Translations under genes and position numbers: made by a program | Source: Microbacterium oryzae | Lineage (GTDB): Bacteria; Actinomycetota; Actinomycetes; Actinomycetales; Microbacteriaceae | Length of the DNA stretch: 64,000 bases | Assembly (NCBI RefSeq): GCF_030406385.1 | Contig: NZ_JAUEPM010000002.1 | Span: forward strand, 310,001-374,000 | Direction of reading: 5' to 3' | The notes under the pieces: model-generated | What the model saw: the letters and a program-made list of their open reading frames with translations, nothing else | What the model was told of the DNA's origin: nothing | Database searches by the model: none | Shown: in pieces, positions 50,533-64,000 of the stretch | How the letters are laid out: every line of letters starts with the position of its first letter | Position numbering within the stretch: the first letter of the stretch is position 1

Positions 50533-51021
50533 TCAGCGCGGGGTCAGCGCCGCCGCGCGGTCGGCGGGCGTGATCTCGCGCCGCTGCCAGGTGAACAGGA
50601 ACCGCGCGTCGAACGTGCGGGCGCACGTCACGCACGACGACGGGCGCGACGGGCGCCGATGCCGGTACACCACGTGCCCCGACGGGCAGGTCCCGATCCA
50701 TGGCGCGAGCTCCACGGCGGTCTCGCCGTCATGCGTGCGCCCGCCGGTGTACCCGAGCTCGCGCGCCGTGCGCAGCCAGGTCGCGCCATGCGCCGCGCGT
50801 CGTCCGGCCAGGGCATGGGCGACCTCATGCAGCAGCGTCTGCCGGTTCGTCTCGTCGTCGTAGCGCGCCGTCAGATACCGCGACATCGAGATGCGCTTGC
50901 GGGAGTAGTCGCACTGCCCGGCGCGGCGCTTCGCGTGGTCGTAGGCGAAGGTCCACTCCTCGTCCAGGTGCTGGGCGATGAGCGCCTCAGCCCACTGGGT
51001 CACCTGCTGCAGATCCGACAC
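50533..51021 (-). CDS. SprT-like zinc metalloprotease domain protein
   Basis: A 162-residue protein. The zinc site is LLHEVAHALAG (His65, Glu66, His69), preceded by CDYSRKRISMSRYLTAR, the SprT pattern. A C-terminal zinc ribbon has CPSGH and CVTC. Eukaryotic SPRTN relatives cleave DNA-protein crosslinks; the bacterial role is not established. The GTG at 51021 has TAGCGT 6 nt upstream. Its stop is 6 bp from the stop of the converging regulator gene. Confidence 0.9.
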   Translation of the reverse strand: MSDLQQVTQWAEALIAQHLDEEWTFAYDHAKRRAGQCDYSRKRISMSRYLTARYDDETNRQTLLHEVAHALAGRRAAHGATWLRTARELGYTGGRTHDGETAVELAPWIGTCPSGHVVYRHRRPSRPSSCVTCARTFDARFLFTWQRREITPADRAAALTPR

Positions 51022-51027
51022 GCTTCA

Positions 51028-51033
51028 ACGCTA
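51028..51033 (-). promoter_or_regulatory. -10 box TAGCGT of leaderless gene 51021
   Basis: On the minus strand TAGCGT, TGAAGC, then the GTG. No ribosome binding site is present. Confidence 0.55.
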
Positions 51034-51062
51034 GGGGCGACCACCGACATCCGCCGCGAGAC

Positions 51063-51599
51063 TCAGCCCGCGACGACCGCCGCGGAGGAACGAGGACGAC
51101 GCCGCTCGACCGCCTCGACAGCCGCCATCGCGGCCTCGATCTGATCGTCGGGGGCGTTCATCTCCTGGCGCAGTGACAGCAGGCGCTTGAAGTCGCGCCG
51201 GGCGCCCTCGTAGTCGCCCGCGTCGTACCGGGTCTTGCCGCGGTGCTGCAGGGCGAATGCGGTGATGCTCGTCCACTCCTGACCGTCGGACTCCTCGATG
51301 CACGTCGAGAGCTCCTGGTCGGCCGCCGCGAAGGCGCCGCGGTACTGCTGAACCGTCGCGTGGAGCACGCGCGCACGCAGCAGGTCCTTGCGGGTGCCGG
51401 CCATCCGCGCGACGCGCACGGCCTGCTCCGAGATGGTCAGAGCCTCGTCGAGTTCGCCCAGAACCTTCAGCAGCCACACGCGCTCGAGAAGCGCGGGCAG
51501 GCTCCGCTGCGGTCCGATCTCCCCGAGCCGATAACGGCATTCGGCGGGATCGACAACCTCACGAAGGGTCTCTGGGTCGTATCCGTGGATGTAGCTCAT
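51063..51599 (-). CDS. TPR-like helical protein, 178 residues
   Basis: An all-helical protein with tetratricopeptide-like pairs: ALLERVWLLKVLGELDEALT then ISEQAVRVARMAGT; DLLRARVLHATVQQYRGAFA then AADQELSTCIEES; and AFALQHRGKTRYDAGDYEGA then RRDFKRLLSLRQEM. Such repeats bind partner proteins. The N-terminal SYIHGYDPETLREVVDPAEC is a separate conserved head. AAGGGA lies before the ATG at 51599. Its partner and role are unknown. The upstream 186 bp hold a palindromic repeat. Confidence 0.8.
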   Translation of the reverse strand: MSYIHGYDPETLREVVDPAECRYRLGEIGPQRSLPALLERVWLLKVLGELDEALTISEQAVRVARMAGTRKDLLRARVLHATVQQYRGAFAAADQELSTCIEESDGQEWTSITAFALQHRGKTRYDAGDYEGARRDFKRLLSLRQEMNAPDDQIEAAMAAVEAVERRRPRSSAAVVAG

Positions 51600-51693
51600 T
51601 CCCGATCCCTTCCGCGCAGTCGCCTCCCTATTCTGCGACCTCCGGCTGGATCCCACGTCCAGGCACACCGCGCGATCGCCTTTCCCGGTTCAG

Positions 51694-51767
51694 TTCGGGA
51701 GGAGATCGGCGTCCGGGAGGAGGAATCCGCCGCGCCCGGCCCTTTCGCCTGCGCATCTCCTCCCGAA
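51694..51767. repeat. Palindromic repeat (family 2), copy 2
   Basis: TTCGGGAGGAGAT (51694-51706) and its exact complement (51755-51767), with a second GGGAGGAG inside the loop, as in the copy at 25755-25822. It lies between the TPR gene and the spermidine synthase-like gene. Confidence 0.85.
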
Positions 51768-51785
51768 ACGCCGGGCGCGCGTCGT

Positions 51786-52646
51786 TCAGCGCTCGAACAT
51801 CGACGCGGATGGCCGGGGTGAGGCGGTCGCATCGCCGTCGGTGGCGGGGATGGCGTCGCGGATGAACGTGTCGATCTCGGCGCCCTCGGCGACCTTCGCG
51901 GGGTGGGGGCCTGCGGCCATGAGGCGCGGCAGCCACTCCGTCGGCAGGGGCGCGGCAGAGGCGGCGACGACGAGGTTGCCGAACCGGCGCCCCTTCAGCA
52001 CCTGCACCTCGGCGAGGACGACGACGTGCGGCAGCACCTCGCGGATCGTCGCGACCTGGCGGCGCGCGAACGCGAGGCCCGCGCCATCCGCCACGTTGAC
52101 GAGCAGCACGCCACCCGGCGCGAGGAGCTTCGCCGCCTCACGGTAGAACTCGACGGTCGTGAGGTGCGCGGGCGTCTGCGCGCCGGAGTAGACGTCGGAG
52201 ACGAGGAGGTCGACCTGCCCGGTGAGGGAGCCGGGAAGGCGCCCGAGCCCTTCCCGTGCGTCGCCGATGCGAATGCGGATGGCCGCGCCGCGGGGAAGGG
52301 GGAGGTGCTCGCGCACGAGGTCGACGAGCGCCTGCTCGAGCTCGACGACCTGCTGGCGCGACCCGGGGCGCGTGGCCTCGACGTACCGGGGGATGGTGAG
52401 ACCGCCGGCTCCGAGATGGACGGCCGTGAGCGGCCCCGCGGGGAGCTGGTCGATCACAGCGCCCATCCGGGCGACGTACTCGAAGTGCAGGTGCGTCGGG
52501 TCGTCGAGGTCGACGTGGGACTGCGGGGTGCCGTCGACGACGACCTCCCAGCCGCCGCCGAATTCGCCCGGTGCGATGCGCGCGATCGATCCGTCCGAGA
52601 GGCGGGCCTGCGGGTCCTCGCGCTCGTGGTTCCGCTGGCGTCCCAT
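51786..52646 (-). CDS. Spermidine synthase-like methyltransferase-fold protein
   Basis: A 286-residue protein of the spermidine synthase family without membrane helices. HVDLDDPTHLHFEYVARMGA matches the beta-hairpin before the fold, AVHLGAGGLTIPRYVEATRP is the SAM/dcSAM-binding motif (about 88-107), QQVVELEQALVDLVREHLPL follows, and DLLVSDVYSG lies where the catalytic Asp is. In actinobacteria many relatives are fused to or separated from MFS domains and do not make spermidine; the substrate is uncertain. The ATG at 52646 has GAGGAT 6 nt upstream. Confidence 0.85.
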   Translation of the reverse strand: MGRQRNHEREDPQARLSDGSIARIAPGEFGGGWEVVVDGTPQSHVDLDDPTHLHFEYVARMGAVIDQLPAGPLTAVHLGAGGLTIPRYVEATRPGSRQQVVELEQALVDLVREHLPLPRGAAIRIRIGDAREGLGRLPGSLTGQVDLLVSDVYSGAQTPAHLTTVEFYREAAKLLAPGGVLLVNVADGAGLAFARRQVATIREVLPHVVVLAEVQVLKGRRFGNLVVAASAAPLPTEWLPRLMAAGPHPAKVAEGAEIDTFIRDAIPATDGDATASPRPSASMFER

Positions 52647-52697
52647 GGGGCCATCCTCTCGCGGATGGTGCGGGGCAAGGGAGCGCACCCCTCCGGC

Positions 52698-52753
52698 TCG
52701 CCAGTGCGGGCGACACGTTCTCGACGTCGAAAGCGTGTGCCCCGCACTGGCGA
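52698..52753. repeat. 56-bp palindrome (family 4)
   Basis: Outer arms TCGCCAGTGCGGG and CCCGCACTGGCGA are perfect; the centre TCGACGTCGA is also perfect. In total 24 of 28 base pairs match. It could form a cruciform or a long RNA hairpin, and lies between the starts and ends of two minus-strand genes. Confidence 0.85.
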
Positions 52754-52790
52754 ACCGGTCAGGACGGGGCCGCGGCGACCGAACCCACGG

Positions 52791-53198
52791 CTACGGGCGC
52801 CGGGCCTCCGCCAGCCAGCGCGTGTACGTCCGCCACGGGTCGACGCCGCCCGCGAGCGCCGCGGCGTGCGCGACCAGCCCGGGCACGGCCGTGAACCACT
52901 CGCCGCCCTCGCCCACGTCGGCGAACTCCGCGTGGCGGGCCTGCTCGAGCCGGCGGCCGCCGCGCTCGAAGGCCAGCAGCTCCTCATGGTGGATGGCCGC
53001 GAGCCGCCGACGAGGATGGGCGGAGGTCCCGATCTTGATCCGGTCCGCATAGCGCAGGTAGTAGACGACCTCCACCACGGGCGGCGGCAGGTCGGGGTCC
53101 GGCGCATCGCCCGCGAACCAGCCGCACACGGCGCAGCGGGGGCGGCCATCCGCTCGCTCGAATTCGCGGGCGCCGCAGAAGACGCAGATCGCGTTCAC
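52791..53198 (-). CDS. GIY-YIG-like nuclease domain protein with zinc ribbon
   Basis: A 135-residue protein. An N-terminal zinc ribbon is formed by CVFC and CAVC (about 5-25). VVYYLRYADRIKIGTSAHPR then RRLAAI matches the T5orf172/MUG113 branch of GIY-YIG nucleases (YYL...KIG), with the catalytic Arg in RRRL and a Glu in the later helix EQARHAEFA. The function is not known; relatives are found in phages and bacteria. The GTG at 53198 has a consensus promoter (53226-53254) about 28 bp upstream but no clear ribosome site. It is divergent from rpoB. Confidence 0.8.
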   Translation of the reverse strand: MNAICVFCGAREFERADGRPRCAVCGWFAGDAPDPDLPPPVVEVVYYLRYADRIKIGTSAHPRRRLAAIHHEELLAFERGGRRLEQARHAEFADVGEGGEWFTAVPGLVAHAAALAGGVDPWRTYTRWLAEARRP

Positions 53199-53225
53199 GA
53201 GCGGCGACAGGATCGCGCCCGCGGG

Positions 53226-53254
53226 TTTATACCCGAGAGGCCGAACGAGGTCAA
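53226..53254 (-). promoter_or_regulatory. Strong sigma-A promoter of the GIY-YIG gene
   Basis: On the minus strand TTGACC, a 17-bp spacer, and TATAAA. The match to consensus is very good for a high-GC genome. Confidence 0.75.
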
Positions 53255-53263
53255 GGATTCCGC

Positions 53264-53292
53264 TTGCCTTGGCGCGTCAGAGTGCGTATAGT
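53264..53292 (+). promoter_or_regulatory. Strong sigma-A promoter of rpoBC
   Basis: TTGCCT at 53264-53269, a 17-bp spacer, and TATAGT at 53287-53292. It is 9 bp from the divergent -35 box of the GIY-YIG gene. The leader before rpoB would be about 160 nt and includes GCCCCGC/GCGGGGC just before the start. Confidence 0.8.
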
Positions 53293-53461
53293 TGACATTT
53301 GCGCTCTTATGGGTCATCCATGCCTTCATATGGTGGTCGGCTGGCTCCCGTGACTCCCCGCAGATAGCGGCGTGTGAATCACAGGATAGACCCGAAGCGC
53401 ACCTCACCTGTCGACAAGGAATCTAGCGGCCCCGCACGCGGGGCTCATGGAGGTTTTCCCC

Positions 53462-56962
<3,501 letters not shown>

Positions 56963-57004
56963 TCCGGCCAGCCGATTTAGAGATTTCCGAATACAGGAGA
57001 ACTA

Positions 57005-60880
<3,876 letters not shown>

Positions 60881-60900
60881 TCCGGATGTGAAGCAGTGAG

Positions 60901-60930
60901 AGAGGCCTCGGGGTTCGCCCCGGGGCCTCT
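60901..60930 (+). terminator. Intrinsic terminator of rpoBC
   Basis: A 13-bp stem with one T-G pair (AGAGGCCTCGGGG against CCCCGGGGCCTCT), the stable loop TTCG, and TTTCC after it. It starts 21 bp after the rpoC stop. Confidence 0.92.
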
Positions 60931-60973
60931 TTCCGTACCCGGGGGCCGCGCCTGCCCCGCCAAACCGCGCCAT

Positions 60974-61043
60974 ACGATGTCGTCTCATCGAGGGGACACG
61001 GGAATCCGCGGAATACGGTGTCGCGACGGTGAGGCGACATCGT
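60974..61043. repeat. 70-bp inverted repeat (family 5)
   Basis: ACGATGTCGTCTCA (60974-60987) pairs with TGAGGCGACATCGT (61030-61043), 13 of 14 bases. It lies between the rpoC terminator and the small membrane gene. Confidence 0.75.
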
Positions 61044-61074
61044 TTGGACGCGAGGAACGCCGCGCCTGCGCACG

Positions 61075-61080
61075 TACCCT
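61075..61080 (+). promoter_or_regulatory. -10 box TACCCT of leaderless gene 61087
   Basis: TACCCT, 6 nt, then ATG. It places the start of the 59-residue gene with confidence. Confidence 0.55.
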
Positions 61081-61086
61081 GGATGC

Positions 61087-61266
61087 ATGGCGATCGGCGG
61101 ACGCAACCTCGTGGCGACGTGGATCGGCGGCATCGTCATCCTCGTCGTCGTCGCGGGCATCGGATGGGCGGCGCTCCCGTTCCTGCCGGTGGTCGGCGAC
61201 TGGATCGTCGGCGTCGTCGGCTTCTTCTTCGACTGGCTTCGCTCCATCACGCCGACACGCGCGTAG
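61087..61266 (+). CDS. 59-residue membrane peptide
   Basis: A small gene with no named family. The peptide begins MAIGGRNLVATWIGGIVILV and continues VVAGIGWAALPFLPVVGDWI, then VGVVGFFFDWLRSITPTRA: two hydrophobic stretches (about 8-33 and 36-50) with a Pro-rich turn, and a short basic tail. The precise -10 box, a clean start and stop, and codon use like the neighbours support a real gene. It lies upstream of two more membrane genes and may share their role, which is unknown. Confidence 0.72.
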   Translation: MAIGGRNLVATWIGGIVILVVVAGIGWAALPFLPVVGDWIVGVVGFFFDWLRSITPTRA

Positions 61267-61359
61267 CCGCGACATTCCGCGGCGAGGCTCCGACCGCGCG
61301 CCTTCCGCCGCGGGTATTCTCGCGGCAGGGGAGAGTCCCCGTCGTGAGGAGCACTTCTG

Positions 61360-63069
61360 ATGAGCGACCCCCGCAGTTCGACCGGCGGACCGCTGAACGG
61401 CGACCCCGACGACTCGGCCGCCGCTGACGCCCAGGGCGGGCGCGTGACCGACGCCCGCGATGGCGCCGATTCGGATGGCCAGAGCGGCTACGCCGCCGGC
61501 GACGAGAACGCGACGGATGGCCAGAGCCGGGCATCGACGGATGGCCAGAGCCCGGCATCGACGGACGGTCACGACGATCTCGCCCCCGGCGAGCACGACG
61601 GATCTCCCGCCACCGGGGGAGACGGCTTCGCCGCCGGCGACCGCGACCCCTTCGCCACGGCCGACCGCGAGGTCTTCCATGAGGACGACCGGGACCCCTT
61701 CGCGCAGCACAACGAGCCCGAGATCTTCGCGTCGGGCAGCCGCGGCCTCTTCGCCGACGCCGACGAGCGCGACGCCGCCGGCTTCGACACCACCGCACCC
61801 GCGGGCGACGACACCGCCACCCGTGCCATGCCCGAGGTGGGGGAGGAGCGCCCCGCCGCGGTCGCCTTCGAGCCGTTCGGCCGCAGCGAGGACGCCCATG
61901 AGGAATCCGCTGATACGACCGGCTCGCGCCAGGATGAGCGCCCCGCTGCCGTCGCCTTCGCGCCCGGCGCCGACGCGGCAGAGCGCGCCACGGCGGGCGC
62001 AGAGGACGAGCCCGCTGCCGGCATGCCCTCTTTCGCTCCGGCAGATGCCGACGCCGAGGACCGCCCCGCGTCCGACGGCGACGCCGACGACGCGAACGCC
62101 ACCGACGCGTCCGACTCCGACGCCCGCACCCGCCCCGCGGCCGTCGCGTTCGACCCCGATGCGCCGTCGGTGACGCGCGCATCGGAGGAGGCCGACGCGT
62201 CCGCCGGGCGCGTGCCGCCGATCGACAACGATCGCGACGGCGAGCCCGACTTCGCCGCCCTCGCTGCCGAGCTCGAGGAGTTCGAGCGGCGCTCCGCCGA
62301 CCCGAGCGACTCGCTCGCCGCTCCCGCGCGCGCCCGCGAGGACGACGACGATCACAAGTCGCCGTGGTTCGAGCCGGCGAAGACCGACACGTTCACCTCG
62401 TCCGAGCCCGAGCAGGACCGCCCCATGATCACCGCGTCCGAGCCCGCCCCGCACAGCAGCGCCGCGCCGGAGCCGAGCGCCGCTCCGGAGACGACCGCCG
62501 CGCCGCAGCCGATCTTCGTGCAGGCTCCCGAGCGGCCGAAGAAGCGCGGCAACCGGGGTGCCGCCGGTCTCATCGGCCTCGTGGCGGCGGTGCTGTTCGC
62601 CGTGCTGTTCTTCGCCGCGACGCTCGGCTGGCGCCTGGTCACGGGCGACGCCGACTTCGCGAACATCGCCGAAGAGGCCCTGCAGATCGTGACGAGCTTC
62701 GCGTTCTGGGTGACGGTCGTCGTCTTCTGGCTCGGCTTCTGGCTGCTCGGTGTGTTCGTGAACCGTGCGCGCTGGGGCAAGTGGGTCGTCTTCGGTCTGC
62801 TCGTCGGCGTCATCTCCTATGGCGGATACGTCCTCGGCCAGCTCTTCGAGGCGCCGTTCTGGATGCTCACCGCCTCCGAGGGCGGCGAGCTCGCAGCCGA
62901 CAGCCTCCTGCACCCGCTCGCGATCGTGGCGTTCATCCTCGGCCGCGAGATCACCATCTGGTTCGGAGCCTGGGTCGCTCGCCACGGCGCACGTGTCTCC
63001 GAGCGCAACGCACAGGCCCAGGCCGAATACGAGCGCACGCTCGAGGCCGGTCCGCAGCTGGCACAGTGA
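61360..63069 (+). CDS. Large acidic disordered protein with C-terminal membrane domain
   Basis: A 569-residue protein with two very different parts. Residues 1 to about 385 are acidic and low-complexity, rich in Asp, Ala, Glu, Ser and Pro, with repeats such as ATDGQSRASTDGQSPASTDG and three copies of RPAAVAF. Residues about 390-569 hold a basic stretch (RPKKRGNRG) and four helices: AAGLIGLVAAVLFAVLFFAA, ILQ-free FAFWVTVVVFWLGFWLLGVF, WVVFGLLVGVISYGGYVLGQ and LAIVAFILGREITIWFGAWV. GAGGAG precedes the ATG. The N terminus is predicted to be cytoplasmic. Function is unknown; it could be a scaffold near the envelope. Confidence 0.78.
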   Translation: MSDPRSSTGGPLNGDPDDSAAADAQGGRVTDARDGADSDGQSGYAAGDENATDGQSRASTDGQSPASTDGHDDLAPGEHDGSPATGGDGFAAGDRDPFATADREVFHEDDRDPFAQHNEPEIFASGSRGLFADADERDAAGFDTTAPAGDDTATRAMPEVGEERPAAVAFEPFGRSEDAHEESADTTGSRQDERPAAVAFAPGADAAERATAGAEDEPAAGMPSFAPADADAEDRPASDGDADDANATDASDSDARTRPAAVAFDPDAPSVTRASEEADASAGRVPPIDNDRDGEPDFAALAAELEEFERRSADPSDSLAAPARAREDDDDHKSPWFEPAKTDTFTSSEPEQDRPMITASEPAPHSSAAPEPSAAPETTAAPQPIFVQAPERPKKRGNRGAAGLIGLVAAVLFAVLFFAATLGWRLVTGDADFANIAEEALQIVTSFAFWVTVVVFWLGFWLLGVFVNRARWGKWVVFGLLVGVISYGGYVLGQLFEAPFWMLTASEGGELAADSLLHPLAIVAFILGREITIWFGAWVARHGARVSERNAQAQAEYERTLEAGPQLAQ

Positions 63070-63551
63070 CCACAGCACCACGACGCGAAGGCGAGGGGCT
63101 TCCCGCAGGGATGCTCCTCGCCTTCGCCGTCGCGGGGTACGGCGCCCTCGCCGTGTGCGGGCTCGGTTTCGGCAGCCTGTTCACCGAGTCCGACGTCATC
63201 GAGACGCCGGGCGTCGGCATCGTGCCCGCCGCTCTCGCCGTCGTCGTGAGCGCCGGCGCCTTCGCGCTCGCGCTGTGGCCGGCGATCCGGCCCGAGCGCC
63301 CGCGCTTCACGTCGGTGATCGGCGTGGTCTTCGCCACCGCCGCGATCTACGCGCTGGCGCTGTGGCTGCTCGCGCTGGTCTTCGACGCGGGCCTCGGCGC
63401 CGCGACGGGCGCTGTCGTCGAGGTGGTGATCGGATGGCCGGTGCCGGTTCTCGCCGGAGCCGCCGCAATCACGTCGTGGTGCGCGATCGCCGTCCGGCGC
63501 ACCCGTGCCCAGCGACCGCTGTGGCCGTGGGAGCGCCCCGATGCGCAATAG
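63066..63551 (+). CDS. Four-helix membrane protein, 161 residues
   Basis: No named family. Helices at MLLAFAVAGYGALAVCGLGF, VGIVPAALAVVVSAGAFALA, VIGVVFATAAIYALALWLLA and WPVPVLAGAAAITSWCAIAV. The GTG at 63066 overlaps the stop of the upstream gene (GTGA), so the two are coupled and their products probably act together. The C terminus is basic, then ends in PWERPDAQ. Confidence 0.78.
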   Translation: MTTAPRREGEGLPAGMLLAFAVAGYGALAVCGLGFGSLFTESDVIETPGVGIVPAALAVVVSAGAFALALWPAIRPERPRFTSVIGVVFATAAIYALALWLLALVFDAGLGAATGAVVEVVIGWPVPVLAGAAAITSWCAIAVRRTRAQRPLWPWERPDAQ

Positions 63552-63587
63552 TCCGCTCGGCGCCCCACCGCAGACGCTCGCGCCCCC

Positions 63588-63593
63588 TACCCT
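63588..63593 (+). promoter_or_regulatory. -10 box TACCCT of leaderless gene 63601
   Basis: TACCCT, 7 nt, then ATG. No Shine-Dalgarno sequence is visible before the start. Confidence 0.55.
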
Positions 63594-63600
63594 GTAAGTC

Positions 63601-64000
63601 ATGGAGCGGACGCTCGACGCGCAGGTGGCTCAGGCGGTGGACGCCTGGCTGCGCTGGCTGCCGCGCTGGCAGCCCGCCACGCATCGCGGCCGTGCCGCTC
63701 CATGCCGCCGCTGCTTCGGGTCGCCGCTGCTCTCGGCCGCCGGCCTCGGCGCCGACGTGCCCCATGGCGTGCAGCACGGGCTCTCCACGCGGATGAAGGC
63801 CATCGTCGATCACGCCGTCGCCGAGTACACAGCCCGCAACCTGCCACTGCTGCAGGCCGAGCTCGATCAGCAGGCCGCCCGCAATCGCGCGCGCTCCTAC
63901 CGGCCGGGGGAGGACCTCGCGCCCGAGTACGAGGGGCTGCCGCTCGACCCCGACCCGGTGCCTGGCGCCCCGTTCCTCTTCACGATCGAGCAGCTGGCGA
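63601..64000 (+). CDS. Conserved protein, N-terminal part (cut by window edge)
   Basis: The frame is open to the right edge: 133 residues are visible. It starts MERTLDAQVAQAVDAWLRWL and has PRWQPATHRGRAAPCRRCFG, a CxxC pair, then helices STRMKAIVDHAVAEYTARNL and LLQAELDQQAARNRARSYRP. It ends before any domain I can name. It looks conserved in the family (regular amphipathic helices and a compact Trp/Arg-rich head), but a function cannot be given from this part. Confidence 0.7.
   Translation, partial: MERTLDAQVAQAVDAWLRWLPRWQPATHRGRAAPCRRCFGSPLLSAAGLGADVPHGVQHGLSTRMKAIVDHAVAEYTARNLPLLQAELDQQAARNRARSYRPGEDLAPEYEGLPLDPDPVPGAPFLFTIEQLA

Noticed and set aside
53292..53320. Second rpoB promoter from the perfect TTGACA
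   Set aside because: No acceptable -10 hexamer at 16-18 bp (CATCCA or ATCCAT); the overlapping TTGCCT-TATAGT promoter is much better.

Overview
The window is one contiguous piece of a high-GC actinobacterial chromosome, most likely a Microbacterium or close relative in the Microbacteriaceae. The signs are heavily GC-biased third codon positions, many start codons lacking a Shine-Dalgarno sequence but carrying a -10 box 6-7 nt upstream, the short DUF7882-type proteins, the adjacent nei-type glycosylase and lhr genes known from mycobacteria, and a typical actinobacterial rpoB-rpoC pair. I see no rRNA, tRNA, CRISPR array, transposase or prophage gene. The region is mostly core and metabolic genes separated by several kinds of palindromic repeat.

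Layout. 1-3.0 kb: start of an amino acid permease (leaving the window on the left), an MFS transporter, an aldose epimerase, then two minigenes whose peptides share an HPSQAEG motif. 3.3-9.4 kb: a minus-strand propionate (2-methylcitrate) cluster, SDR dehydrogenase - prpD - prpB - prpC - thiolase, split by a large inverted-repeat cluster. 9.5-12.7 kb: a carbohydrate ABC importer (lipoprotein plus two permeases). 12.8-20.2 kb: an ABC-F protein, a DUF6766 membrane protein, and a run of short single genes (SRPBCC, two DUF7882 paralogues, a small alarmone synthetase, a TspO-like membrane protein, a LysR effector domain lacking its HTH, a hexapeptide beta-helix protein), many apparently leaderless. 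20.3-30.8 kb: nei-lhr repair pair, a second ABC-F protein carrying an in-frame palindromic repeat, an esterase, a NUDIX-like protein and a TSUP exporter.

30.9-38.1 kb holds a complete, tightly overlapped assimilatory sulfate reduction operon on the minus strand: sulfite reductase - cysH - cysD - cysN - sirohaem methyltransferase - ferredoxin reductase - ferredoxin. It combines sulfate activation, APS reduction, sirohaem supply and electron supply. The converging TSUP exporter carries similar TGACGG sites upstream, which suggests a shared regulator. 38.6-44.5 kb: a NarL-type two-component system, a lipoprotein and a MacB/FtsX-type ABC system. 44.6-50.5 kb: an SRPBCC protein, an acetyltransferase, a ComB-like phosphatase, and a C4-dicarboxylate symporter divergent from a DcuS/DcuR-type two-component system that probably controls it. 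50.5-53.2 kb: SprT-like, TPR, spermidine synthase-like and GIY-YIG proteins.

53.2-60.9 kb carries rpoB and rpoC behind a strong promoter and before a strong terminator. The rifampicin-binding residues of RpoB are wild type. 61.0-64.0 kb: a 59-residue membrane peptide, a large acidic disordered membrane-anchored protein, a four-helix membrane protein, and the start of a conserved protein that runs off the right edge.
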